Shown: positions 7,459 to 14,938, counted from the first letter of the stretch. The stretch is DNA of 20,945 nt from Clostridia bacterium (GCA_017481065.1 JAFUPT010000162.1:1-20945); one strand, 5' to 3'. Numbers and translations: made by a program. The notes: generated by a model not told the origin, from the letters alone.

Positions 7459-8411
7459 ACGAATGGGCACTGTTTTTCCAGCTCGCCATCCAGATCGGCA
7501 CGCCCTTCCTCTTCGCCACCCTGGGCGGCATCCTGAATGAAAAGGTGGGCCACCTGAACCTCGGCCTCGAGGGCATGATGCTGATGGGCGCTTCCTTCGG
7601 CTTCACCGTGGCTTACTACACCGGCAGCCCCCTGCTGGCCATCCTCACCGCAGGCGTGGCCGGCATGATCGGCGCGCTGATTTACGCCGTGGTCACCGTC
7701 ACCCTCAAGGGCGACCAGACCGTTACCGGCTTTACCATCACCATCTTCGGCACCGGCCTTGCCAACTTCTTCGGCCAGAGCCTCACCGGCCTGATCCTGC
7801 CTCCCGAGTTCACCGAGGCAGTGGGCACCGTAGCCATCCCGCTACTCAAGGATATTCCCTTCCTCGGCACCGCGCTCTTCACCCAGAGCCCCTATGTGTA
7901 CATGGGCATCATCCTGGCAGTTCTCCTGATGGTCTACATGAAAAAGACCCGCTTCGGCCTGGCGATGCGCATGGTGGGCGAAAACCCCGCCGCTGCGGAC
8001 GCATCCGGCATCCCGGTGGACCTGTACAAATACACCCACATCATGGCGGGCGGCTTCCTCACCGGCCTCGGCGGCGCTTACCTCTCCCTGGTGTATGTAT
8101 CCCGCTGGATGGAAAATATCACCGCCGGCATGGGCTGGATCGCCGTCGCGCTGATCATCTTCTCCACCTGGAATCCCATGAAGGCCATCCTGGGCGCCTA
8201 TCTCTTCGGCATCCTCAAGGGCCTGAGCATCAAATTCCAGGGCATCGAATTCAGCGTGCTGGGCCTGGAGCTCTCCATCTCCTCCCAGATCATGGATATG
8301 CTGCCCTATGTGATGACCGTTCTGGTGCTGGTGTTCACCACCATCCGCCACAAGCACGGCAGCCAAGCCCCCGCGGCGCTGGGCAAGCCCTATTTCCGGG
8401 AAGAGCGGTAA
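7455..8411 (+). CDS. ABC permease 2 of the nucleoside/purine importer (NupQ/YufQ-like)
   Basis: This 318-aa multi-pass membrane protein is the second half of the transport pore. The N-terminal region GGILNEKVGHLNLGLEGMML (24-43) is a strong signature of this permease branch. Later hydrophobic segments and the cytoplasmic loop with FGLAMRMVGENPAAADASGI also fit. Its start overlaps the stop of permease 1 by 4 nt, with GAGGAGGTG just upstream. It is the last gene of the importer set; a strong terminator follows 11 bp after its stop. Confidence 0.92.
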   Translation: MNEWALFFQLAIQIGTPFLFATLGGILNEKVGHLNLGLEGMMLMGASFGFTVAYYTGSPLLAILTAGVAGMIGALIYAVVTVTLKGDQTVTGFTITIFGTGLANFFGQSLTGLILPPEFTEAVGTVAIPLLKDIPFLGTALFTQSPYVYMGIILAVLLMVYMKKTRFGLAMRMVGENPAAADASGIPVDLYKYTHIMAGGFLTGLGGAYLSLVYVSRWMENITAGMGWIAVALIIFSTWNPMKAILGAYLFGILKGLSIKFQGIEFSVLGLELSISSQIMDMLPYVMTVLVLVFTTIRHKHGSQAPAALGKPYFREER

Positions 8412-8422
8412 TTTGTTTTCCC

Positions 8423-8459
8423 CTCCGGATTCCTTTCAAGAAGGAATCCGGAGTTTTTT
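8423..8459 (+). terminator. Strong intrinsic terminator of the BMP transporter operon
   Basis: CTCCGGATTCCTT (8423-8435) and AAGGAATCCGGAG (8441-8453) form a perfect 13-bp stem with a TCAAG loop and a T6 tail (8454-8459). Confidence 0.95.
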
Positions 8460-8496
8460 ATCGAATATTAGTATTTTCCAGAAAGGAGGTTTTCCC

Positions 8497-9234
8497 ATGC
8501 GTGTATTTCTCACCAGCAGCCCCTGCGACGACAATGTGCCGGAAGGCGTGGAGCTGCCCTGTATCTTCTTTGAAAAAAATTCCTTTGTCGCCAACCTCTG
8601 GGACCGCGTGCCGCCCCAGGCCCGGCTCACGGTGGTCGCCGCAGACCCGGACGCCTTCGATATGAACGATGAAATGGCCGAAACCTTCGCCGCCTGCTTC
8701 GAATACCATGATATGCCCCTCTCCGATGTGCAGCTGCTGGACAGCCGCACAGCAGCTTATGCGGAAGAACTGGTGCGCGGCAGCGATATCCTGCTCCTCG
8801 GCGGCGGGCATGTGCCCACTGAAAACGCCTTCTTCGAGCGCATCGGCCTGCGCGAGCTCCTGGAGGACTACGAGGGCGTGGTCATCGGCATCAGCGCCGG
8901 CTCCATGAACTGCGCCGAAACCGTATACGCCCAGCCGGAAATGCCCGGCGAATCCATCGACCCGGATTATGAGCGCTTCATCCCCGGCCTGGGCATCGCG
9001 GATATCAATGTACTGCCCCACTACCAGAAGGCCAGGCACTACCTGCTGGACGGCAGGCGGCTCTACGAGGACATCACCTTCGAGGACAGCATCGGCCATG
9101 AATTCTTCGCCATCCCGGATTCCAGCTATATATTGATCGAGGATGGCTGCGCGGTGCTCTTCGGCGAGGGCTATCGCATCGCTGGCGGCGAAATCGAGCA
9201 AATCTGCGAGGATGAGGGCTTCATCGAACTCTGA
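8497..9234 (+). CDS. Peptidase S51-like / type 1 glutamine amidotransferase-like protein
   Basis: This 245-aa cytosolic protein has the fold of the PepE (alpha-aspartyl dipeptidase) and cyanophycinase family. It shows the GGGHV loop (102-106) and a nucleophile elbow GISAGS with the candidate catalytic serine S133. H175 in NVLPHY is the likely histidine. The C-terminal PDSSYILIEDG stretch is typical of Clostridia members. The start is ATG 8497, preceded by AAAGGAGG with 7-nt spacing; the open frame continues upstream through the terminator and is not coding there. No clear promoter fits in the 37 bp after that terminator, so it may depend on read-through. Its substrate is unknown; hydrolysis of N-terminal Asp dipeptides is a family function, not shown here. 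Confidence 0.8.
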   Translation: MRVFLTSSPCDDNVPEGVELPCIFFEKNSFVANLWDRVPPQARLTVVAADPDAFDMNDEMAETFAACFEYHDMPLSDVQLLDSRTAAYAEELVRGSDILLLGGGHVPTENAFFERIGLRELLEDYEGVVIGISAGSMNCAETVYAQPEMPGESIDPDYERFIPGLGIADINVLPHYQKARHYLLDGRRLYEDITFEDSIGHEFFAIPDSSYILIEDGCAVLFGEGYRIAGGEIEQICEDEGFIEL

Positions 9235-9241
9235 CCGCATC

Positions 9242-9276
9242 AAAAAAAGAATGTCCGGGCATATGCCCGGACATTC
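9242..9276. terminator. Bidirectional terminator between convergent genes
   Basis: A perfect 28-nt palindrome starts with GAATGTCCGGGCAT (9249-9262) and is completed at 9263-9276. It is flanked by A7 on the left, which is a T7 tail for the minus strand, and a T-rich stretch (TCTTTATT) on the right. It ends the S51-like gene from the left and the three-gene minus operon from the right, only 3 nt past that operon's last stop codon. Confidence 0.95.
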
Positions 9277-9279
9277 TCT

Positions 9280-10302
9280 TTATTCGCCCAGCTTCCACTG
9301 GTGGCAGTAGGTAATCTTGGCGTTGTAGTATTTTTCCCAGCAATTCGCGCCCCTGTCCTTCAGGATGCGGTCGCCTTCCTCATTCACCCGTATGGCGTGC
9401 ACGAAAGAACCGTTCCGGGAGGACGAATCCACCACATAATAGTAATCATCATCCCGGCCCACCACCAGGAACACATGGGGATTTCCATCCTTCTTTCGCA
9501 TGCGCACATAGATGGGCGAATAGCTGCTGTCGGAGGCGTAATTTTCAAACAGCTCGTCCAGCTCCCCGGTCACGCGGGTGATGGCCACGCCGTTCTGCTC
9601 GGCAAGGTAGCGGGTTAAATCATCGTAGGGCGCGGCTGGATTGTGGTCCACCTGCTTGGAACCGGAGATGGTGGACATCTCCACCGGCGTGATGCTGATT
9701 CCCAGGTAGGAGAGCGCCATGGAATAGTTTGCCCGGGTACACATGCTGTTGCTCAGCTGGTCGCCGCCATACACGAAGTTGTACTTCTTATTTTCCCAGT
9801 AATCCCGGGTGAAGCCGGAATCATTGCGGTTCTGGGCCACGCGGCGGATGCGCCCCTGCACGGGATCGCTCGCCTTCCGGGAGGAATCCACGATGGCGGC
9901 CGCCTCCTCCATGGAGCCCCGGTAATTCATTCGGGCTTCGATCTTCCATCCGTACCACATCCATTCGGATGCAAAAAACACCTCCCGGATTTCCACCTTC
10001 AGGTATTTTCCCGCCTCCAGCTTTTCCTCGGGAATGAAGAGGCTTTCGCCGATCAGCACGCCGCCCATGATGAGCATTCCCTCTTCATCCTCCGCGCCGG
10101 TGGGCCGGGCATCCATCAGGTAAACCCGGTATTTCGCAATTCCCTCCGCCGTATGGCTAAGCTCCAGCCCGCCTTCCAACGTATCCAGCGTCAGTATCCC
10201 CACCGGAACGCCCTCAAGCGCCGCCGCAGCTTCCCCCACTGCCGCAGCCGGCGTCATTGCCAGCAACAGCAGCGCGATCAGTATCTTCAAATACTTCGTC
10301 AT
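9280..10302 (-). CDS. Exported C39-like cysteine-peptidase-fold protein
   Basis: This 340-aa protein has a Sec signal peptide (MTKYLKILIALLLLAMTPAA, then AVGEA), with a likely cut around residues 21-25. Residues 26-130 look like a small beta-rich domain. The C-terminal part (about 170-335) resembles the papain-like C39 fold: C188 in SMCTRANYS at the start of a helix, H276 in NPHVFLVVG, and D292 in YYYVVDSSS form a plausible Cys-His-Asp triad. The start at 10302 is backed by AAAGGA with 7-nt spacing. It is the third gene of the operon and overlaps the upstream gene by 89 nt. It may be a protease or an inactive peptide-binding relative. The fold call rests on motif spacing only. Confidence 0.6.
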   Translation of the reverse strand: MTKYLKILIALLLLAMTPAAAVGEAAAALEGVPVGILTLDTLEGGLELSHTAEGIAKYRVYLMDARPTGAEDEEGMLIMGGVLIGESLFIPEEKLEAGKYLKVEIREVFFASEWMWYGWKIEARMNYRGSMEEAAAIVDSSRKASDPVQGRIRRVAQNRNDSGFTRDYWENKKYNFVYGGDQLSNSMCTRANYSMALSYLGISITPVEMSTISGSKQVDHNPAAPYDDLTRYLAEQNGVAITRVTGELDELFENYASDSSYSPIYVRMRKKDGNPHVFLVVGRDDDYYYVVDSSSRNGSFVHAIRVNEEGDRILKDRGANCWEKYYNAKITYCHQWKLGE

Positions 10303-11170
10303 CTGTGTTTCCTTTGCATTTTTTAGCTTTCCTGTCCGCCCAGATCATCGCGATGGCGATGCCGAGCACCAGCAGCGCCGCAGCGCCGCCGGAGAGGGCG
10401 TTCATCGTGTGCTGGAAGGCCGCATCCTCGCCGAACTGGCGCAGCATGGCCGTCTGCATAAAGTAGAGCGATACGATGGCCGTCGCCAGCGAAAGCGCCT
10501 TTGCCGCCGAATACAGCGGATTTTTCAGCCTCCGGAATTTCAGCACATTCCATACCGCCATATACAGCGTAAAAAAGGCGTAGGCCGCAAAGGCATAGAT
10601 CATCACGCCCGGGTAGCGCGGCCCATTGTCCGTGTAGATCACCAGCGCGCTGATGCCCGAAATCACGATGGTGAGCGCCAGCAGCAGCCAGCCGCAGCGG
10701 GCATGGAGCCGCCAGCCATCTTCCGGGCCGCTTCCCCGCTTCATCGCCCGCAGGAGCCAGAGCCGGGCGAGGCTGAGCACCAGGTAATAGGCCGCGATGG
10801 TGCCGAACCACCAGGATTCCAGCCATATGCCCGCCGCACCCTTGAACAGCGCGAAGGCCGCGTTCACGCACAGGGAAAACTGCAGCGTGAGCCGGGCGCG
10901 CACTTCGATGCTGTTGTACCTCTGGTAAAGGCTGTGGCCACGAATTCCCGCTCGGATGCGGGGAAAAACATCGATCGCCCGCAGCACCGCAGCCGCAAGG
11001 CACCAGGCCGAAAGCCCATAGATCGCCGCGCTGCCGGGATGGGTATCCCATCCCTTTAAAAACACCAGCGCCAGCCCGGCGGCGGATACAAAGCTCCCCA
11101 GCGCCAGCAGCCACGCAGGCGGATACATCAGCCTCAGCGCGCCGCGGCATATTTTTTTCAGCTTATCCAC
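10214..11170 (-). CDS. Eight-pass membrane protein of unknown family
   Basis: I do not recognise this 318-aa protein. About eight hydrophobic helices are visible: 19-38, 49-69, 94-117, 120-140, 159-179, 188-210, 222-244 and 257-279. Helices 3-4 carry an aromatic-rich segment (FKGAAGIWLESWWFGTIAAY). The start is GTG at 11170, overlapping the upstream stop by 8 nt (GTGGATAA), with GGGGGA about 8 nt upstream. The hydrophilic tail (287-318, Gly/Ala/Asp-rich with two Cys) is encoded entirely within the start of the next gene, so it may be dispensable or a by-product of overlap. Its position between an ACT-MBL enzyme and an exported peptidase-like protein suggests a shared membrane process, but no function can be assigned. 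Confidence 0.75.
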   Translation of the reverse strand: MDKLKKICRGALRLMYPPAWLLALGSFVSAAGLALVFLKGWDTHPGSAAIYGLSAWCLAAAVLRAIDVFPRIRAGIRGHSLYQRYNSIEVRARLTLQFSLCVNAAFALFKGAAGIWLESWWFGTIAAYYLVLSLARLWLLRAMKRGSGPEDGWRLHARCGWLLLALTIVISGISALVIYTDNGPRYPGVMIYAFAAYAFFTLYMAVWNVLKFRRLKNPLYSAAKALSLATAIVSLYFMQTAMLRQFGEDAAFQHTMNALSGGAAALLVLGIAIAMIWADRKAKKCKGNTDDEVFEDTDRAAVAGNDAGCGSGGSCGGA

Positions 11171-12623
11171 GGCTGCGTTCCCCCGATGCGGCGCTCACAT
11201 CGTAATCCTTCTTGTAGCCGTGCGCACCGAATATCTGCCATTTTCCCGTGCCCAGCCGCTGCATGATGGCCTCCCGTTCCCGGGCGCAGAGCTGGGGATC
11301 GGTATCCACGGAGGTCATCAGAATCGGAGCGTAGCGGTTGTACTGCCGCTGTTCGCTGGTCATTCCCGGAATATTGATATAAATATCCCCGGTAAACACA
11401 ATGTGGTGCTCGTAATCGATGAGCACAATTTCGCCCGGCAAATGTCCGCCCTGGCCCTCGTACACCTCAAAATGCAGATCGGCAAAATCGAAGAAGCCGA
11501 TCTGCTGCAGCGGCTGGCGGCCGGGCGCTTCCATGCCCCATGGCGCCGTCACCCGCTCCGGGTCGACCGTCGGATAGCTGGTCAGCGCCTTGCAGATGCG
11601 TATGTAGGGCTTATGCAGGTAATTCTGCTCGCGGAAGCCCGCCTTGCCCTCCGCTTCCAGCCGCAGGCATTCGGCGCTCTTGCGGCTGGCGATCACCTCG
11701 TCAAAGAGGTCCAACAGGCCGCAGTGGTCCACATCCGCATGGGTGATCAGGATGCGCTTCTTCCGCGCGTCGAAGTCCGGCAGGATTTTCCGGAAGATGG
11801 AAAGCATCTCCTCCCGGTAGCAGGAATAGCCGCTGTCCACGAAGAGCACCTCGTCCCCGCACTTCAAAATCGCGGTGTTGCTGCCGCAGGGCGGCTCGAT
11901 GAGGGTAAGCTCCGTGCTTTCGCTGATGCTGTGGCGGCTGATGCGCGGGGAAAATGCCTCGCCCTTGCAGGCGGCCAGCAGCTCGGCAAAGCGGCTGATG
12001 CTGTCGAAGGTGCGGTAGGGAGAGAGCCCCTGCTCGTCCAGGGTCTGCATGGCGAGGTTTGCATTCACCAGCAGCTCGTTCTCCATGTCCTTGGAAATTC
12101 CCAAGCTCTCCACCAGGCCGGATACGAAGGAATTGTAAAAGATGGAATTATCAAACACCTTTTCCGAGTGGTTGTAATCGATCACCCGTATCTGGCATAT
12201 CTTCTCCGCCTCCTTCAAAAAGGCTTTCACATCCTCGGGATTTTCTACAAAGAGGCCCATCTTGAAGAGCTGTTGGGGAGAATTGTTCTGCTGCGCGCTC
12301 ATGTAGGAAATATTGAAATGGAAGCTCTCGATCAATTCCAGCACGCTGATGGCGCTGCCCGGGCTGTCCGGAATGCGGAATTCAATCAGGATGATGTTCG
12401 CCCCTGTGGTCACCTTCTGCAAATAGCCGATGCGCTCCAGCTCGATATCCGCCTGCCGGAGCTGCTCCGGCGTGCCCTCCGCATCGATGAACAGGGTGTG
12501 GATATCCACGGCCTTGTTGTAGCTCACGCGGCAGATATTCACGCCCAGCCGGGCAAAGCAGCGGCTGGCCTGCAGGAATGCGCCGATGTGGTTGGGCATG
12601 GTGGTTACATAGGTCTTTTTCAT
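11163..12623 (-). CDS. ACT-ACT-metallo-beta-lactamase fusion protein
   Basis: This 486-aa soluble protein has two ACT-like regulatory domains followed by a metallo-beta-lactamase (MBL) fold. ACT 1 is about residues 4-72 (TTMPNHIGAFLQASRCFARL is a classic ACT opening). ACT 2 is about 76-150 (PDSPGSAISVLELIESF). The MBL core begins near 240. Candidate metal ligands are H295, D297, D299 and H300 in THADVDH, H394 in GGHLPGE, D413 in FTGDIYIN, and H468 in FGAHGY. The second His of the usual HxHxDH is Asp here. ACT domains commonly bind amino acids, so ligand-controlled hydrolase or redox activity is a reasonable inference. The ATG has GGGAGG 5 nt upstream. It is the first gene of the three-gene operon. 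Confidence 0.85.
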   Translation of the reverse strand: MKKTYVTTMPNHIGAFLQASRCFARLGVNICRVSYNKAVDIHTLFIDAEGTPEQLRQADIELERIGYLQKVTTGANIILIEFRIPDSPGSAISVLELIESFHFNISYMSAQQNNSPQQLFKMGLFVENPEDVKAFLKEAEKICQIRVIDYNHSEKVFDNSIFYNSFVSGLVESLGISKDMENELLVNANLAMQTLDEQGLSPYRTFDSISRFAELLAACKGEAFSPRISRHSISESTELTLIEPPCGSNTAILKCGDEVLFVDSGYSCYREEMLSIFRKILPDFDARKKRILITHADVDHCGLLDLFDEVIASRKSAECLRLEAEGKAGFREQNYLHKPYIRICKALTSYPTVDPERVTAPWGMEAPGRQPLQQIGFFDFADLHFEVYEGQGGHLPGEIVLIDYEHHIVFTGDIYINIPGMTSEQRQYNRYAPILMTSVDTDPQLCAREREAIMQRLGTGKWQIFGAHGYKKDYDVSAASGERSRG

Positions 12624-12669
12624 CTGTGCCTCCCGGAAAAAGCAAGAAATGCAAAGATATTCATTTCAT

Positions 12670-12698
12670 ATTATAGCATGTATCGGCGGCATCTTCAA
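12670..12698 (-). promoter_or_regulatory. Predicted promoter of the ACT-MBL operon
   Basis: On the minus strand, TTGAAG (12698-12693), a 17-bp spacer and TATAAT (12675-12670) with an extended TGC before the -10 form a strong promoter about 40 nt upstream of the start codon. Confidence 0.7.
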
Positions 12699-12747
12699 TC
12701 CCGCAGTATTATACATTCAATAAATTGGACAAATTCAATGATGCTCG

Positions 12748-12776
12748 TTGACACCATTCGGTAATTATGTTATAAT
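12748..12776 (+). promoter_or_regulatory. Consensus sigma-A promoter of the first sugar transcription unit
   Basis: TTGACA (12748-12753), exactly 17 bp, then TATAAT (12771-12776), with TGT before the -10, is a full-consensus extended promoter. Transcription would start near 12783. A promoter this strong is usually held down by a repressor, but no regulator gene lies in the window. Confidence 0.9.
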
Positions 12777-12800
12777 TTCGATATTCTAAAGTGATTTTAT

Positions 12801-12835
12801 GAATCATCCATTGGCAATACCAATCCATACGATTC
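12801..12835 (+). promoter_or_regulatory. Inverted repeat in the 5' leader next to the ribosome binding site
   Basis: GAATC/GATTC (12801-12805/12831-12835) encloses ATTGG/CCAAT (12810-12814/12820-12824). It ends directly against AGGAGG (12836-12841). It could be an operator or a leader hairpin affecting translation. The stems are short and interrupted. Confidence 0.35.
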
Positions 12836-12851
12836 AGGAGGCGTTTTAAAC

Positions 12852-13697
12852 ATGAAAAACCCCGTAGCAGTAAGCACCAATTCCTTCCACGGCTTCGGCA
12901 TCATGGAAACCCTGGAAACCATCGCGGCAGCCGGCTTCAAGTATGTTGAAATCTGCGCCGTGCGCAACTGGACCGAGCATGTTATGCCCGATATGGATCC
13001 CGAAAAGCTGGCCGCTGTGAAGCAGAAGATGGCGGACCTGGGCCTGAAGTGCATCGCCATGAGCGGCCACTGCGACCTGAGCGACGCCGCCCGCCTGGAA
13101 GACTTCCGCGCCAACATGAAGCTGGCGGCAGACCTGGGCTGCGAGTGGATCATCTCCTCCACCGGCGAGGCCCACTTCGGCTCCGAGGATGAAACCGATA
13201 TCGAAGCCCTGCTGATCGAAAATATCAAAACCCTCGTTCCGGACCTTCAGAAGCTGAACCTCAAGCTGGGCATCGAGGTTCACGGCCCGAACTACGGCAC
13301 CGGCGAAGCCTGCAAGCGCCTGGTTGAAGGCGTTGGCGCCTTCCCCACCGTCGGCGTAAACTTCGATACCGCAAATGTTGTATACTGGGGCAAGAGCAAC
13401 CCCGATACCGACCTGCCCAAGTGCGCAGACGCCATGAACTACTGCCACCTGAAGGACAAGATCGGCCAGGGCGATGCAGCCGGCGAATGGAACTTCCCGG
13501 CAATCGGCGCAGGCGAGCTGGACCTGCTGGGCATGATCAAGTACATGAACGAGCAGGGCTACTACGGCCCCCTCTCCATCGAGCTGGAATACACCGAGGG
13601 CTTCACCATGCGCGATAAGGTAGAAGGCGACCTGGCATTCGCCGCCAAGACCCTCAAGGAATCCTACGATTACCTGGCAGCCAACGGCATCCTGTAA
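12852..13697 (+). CDS. Sugar phosphate isomerase/epimerase-family TIM-barrel protein (first copy)
   Basis: This 281-aa cytosolic protein has the xylose-isomerase-like/AP-endonuclease-2 TIM-barrel fold. The four divalent-metal ligands expected in the family are visible: E142 (GIEVHG), D172 (VNFDTAN), H199 (YCHLKD) and E244 (SIELEY). Members isomerise or epimerise ketoses or act on inositol-type substrates. It has AGGAGG 10 nt before the ATG and sits behind a consensus promoter. It is followed after 62 bp by a sugar binding protein. Identity to the second TIM-barrel gene at 17966 is low by eye, so the two probably catalyse different steps. The substrate cannot be read. Confidence 0.88.
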   Translation: MKNPVAVSTNSFHGFGIMETLETIAAAGFKYVEICAVRNWTEHVMPDMDPEKLAAVKQKMADLGLKCIAMSGHCDLSDAARLEDFRANMKLAADLGCEWIISSTGEAHFGSEDETDIEALLIENIKTLVPDLQKLNLKLGIEVHGPNYGTGEACKRLVEGVGAFPTVGVNFDTANVVYWGKSNPDTDLPKCADAMNYCHLKDKIGQGDAAGEWNFPAIGAGELDLLGMIKYMNEQGYYGPLSIELEYTEGFTMRDKVEGDLAFAAKTLKESYDYLAANGIL

Positions 13698-13717
13698 TTC
13701 CCTCACTATGATGTCTG

Positions 13718-13731
13718 GCGGATGAATCCGC
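13718..13731 (+). other. Small intercistronic hairpin
   Basis: GCGGAT/ATCCGC with a GA loop lies between the TIM-barrel gene and the binding-protein gene. No T-run follows. It may protect or process the mRNA. Confidence 0.35.
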
Positions 13732-13759
13732 TTGCATAAATTTAAAAGGAGGCACCCCC

Positions 13760-14737
13760 ATGAAGAAACTGCTTGTTACCCTTCTCGCACTCGTTATGGT
13801 TCTTTGCTCCTTCACCGCAGTTGCCACTGCTGAAGAGACCATGACCTTCGGCTACATCGCCTATCAGATGGCCGACATCTGGAACGAGTATTCCGCAAAG
13901 TCCTTTGAGTATGCTGCTGCACAGAACGGCGTTGAGGTTATGGTTCTCGACTCCGGCAACGACATCGCCCAGTCCATCGCAGCCATGGAAACCCTGATCC
14001 AGGCCGAGGTAGACGGCATCTCCGTATTCCCCATCTCCCCCGAGCAGGCCGCTCAGCTGATCACCATGGCCAACGAAGCAGGCATCCCGATCACCATCGA
14101 AAACATCGATGTTGCCTCCGTTGCTGATGAAGATGAATATGTGGCTGCTGTTGGCTGCGTATACGGCGATATCGGCTATGCCGCAATCGAATGGCTGTCC
14201 CAGAATGTTGAGGACGCCAAGGTCTTCTACTGCGCAGGCGCTGTTGGCGGCGGCGTGTTCGAAGCCTACAAGGTTGGCGTTGACCAGGCTCTGGCAGATT
14301 ATGCAGATTCCATCGAAATGGTCGGCATGCTGAACTCCGATGCATGGTCCACCGAAGATGGCCTGAACCTCACCACCAACTTCATCAACTCCGGCGTGGA
14401 ATTCAACTGCATCTTCGCCAACAACGACCAGATCGCGCAGGGCTGCTATCAGGCATGCGAAGAAGCCGGCCTGGATATCCCGATCGTTTCCACCGGCGGT
14501 TCCCCGGATGCTTATGTATTCCTCGAGGATGGCGTTGAGGCCGCAAACATGACCGCTCCCGTATCCATCCAGGGCATCCAGACCTTCAAGAACCTGTATG
14601 ACTATGTAGTAGACGGCACCGTTCCGGATCCCAAGTTCCAGAGCCTGCCGGTTATCCCCGTTGCCGGCGATGACCTGGGCGCATGGATTGACTGGGCAGA
14701 CTACGAGGCTGCTTACAACTACGTTTACGGCGCATAA
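13760..14737 (+). CDS. Periplasmic-binding-protein-like sugar ABC transporter substrate-binding protein (RbsB-type)
   Basis: This 325-aa exported protein is the likely ligand receptor for the RbsA/RbsC-like transporter downstream. The Sec signal peptide (KK at 2-3, hydrophobic 4-20) ends AVATA, with a likely cut after residue 24. The single Cys16 in MVLCS is preceded by Leu and is not a lipobox. The mature chain starts TMTFGYIAYQMADIW and carries the repeating LIQAEVDGISVFPIS and ANEAGIPIT segments typical of Peripla_BP_4 proteins. FANNDQIAQGCYQA marks the C-terminal lobe. AAGGAGG lies 7 nt before the ATG. A perfect terminator 18 bp after the stop separates it from the transporter genes. Confidence 0.9.
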   Translation: MKKLLVTLLALVMVLCSFTAVATAEETMTFGYIAYQMADIWNEYSAKSFEYAAAQNGVEVMVLDSGNDIAQSIAAMETLIQAEVDGISVFPISPEQAAQLITMANEAGIPITIENIDVASVADEDEYVAAVGCVYGDIGYAAIEWLSQNVEDAKVFYCAGAVGGGVFEAYKVGVDQALADYADSIEMVGMLNSDAWSTEDGLNLTTNFINSGVEFNCIFANNDQIAQGCYQACEEAGLDIPIVSTGGSPDAYVFLEDGVEAANMTAPVSIQGIQTFKNLYDYVVDGTVPDPKFQSLPVIPVAGDDLGAWIDWADYEAAYNYVYGA

Positions 14738-14755
14738 TTCCATAATCCATTTGAA

Positions 14756-14784
14756 CCACCGGCCTTTTGGCCGGTGGTTTTTTT
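14756..14784 (+). terminator. Intrinsic terminator after the sugar binding-protein gene
   Basis: CCACCGGCC (14756-14764), a TTTT loop and GGCCGGTGG (14769-14777) form a perfect 9-bp stem (11 bp with flanking AA/TT), followed by T7. Confidence 0.95.
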
Positions 14785-14843
14785 ATATGCCTTCATCTCA
14801 ACAAAAAATATCCCCATATATTGGAAGACTTACGGAAATTCAA

Positions 14844-14872
14844 TTGACAGAATTTGTACAATGTGATATGAT
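14844..14872 (+). promoter_or_regulatory. Predicted strong promoter of the ATPase-permease-epimerase unit
   Basis: TTGACA (14844-14849), a 17-bp spacer and TATGAT (14867-14872) with TGA before the -10 form a near-consensus extended promoter. An inverted AAATTC/GAATTT pair (14836-14841/14850-14855) straddles the -35 and could be an operator. Confidence 0.8.
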
Positions 14873-14905
14873 TTTTTATGTGTAACATATACTAGAATTG
14901 GGTGG

Positions 14906-14938
14906 ATTGCCAGCTCCTGCGGCGCCGCAGGCGGCAAT
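14906..14938 (+). promoter_or_regulatory. Large GC-rich leader hairpin upstream of the ATPase gene
   Basis: ATTGCC (14906-14911) pairs with GGCAAT (14933-14938). Inside lies a perfect 16-nt palindrome, CCTGCGGC/GCCGCAGG (14916-14931). No T-run follows, so it is not a terminator. It would lie in the mRNA leader, about 25 nt before the AGGGTGA ribosome site. Confidence 0.5.

Noticed and set aside
10214..10302. Frameshift splitting one gene into membrane and exported parts
   Set aside because: The downstream frame begins with a proper signal peptide and its own ribosome site, and the two proteins have unrelated composition, so two overlapping genes explain it better.
13805..13807. Cys16 of the sugar binding protein as a lipoprotein cysteine
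   Set aside because: The preceding residues MVL do not fit a lipobox (Leu at -1), and a clean ATA cleavage site lies further on.
14906..14938. Terminator upstream of the sugar ATPase gene
   Set aside because: The stem is strong but is followed by AATTGTTGCCC, with no T-run.
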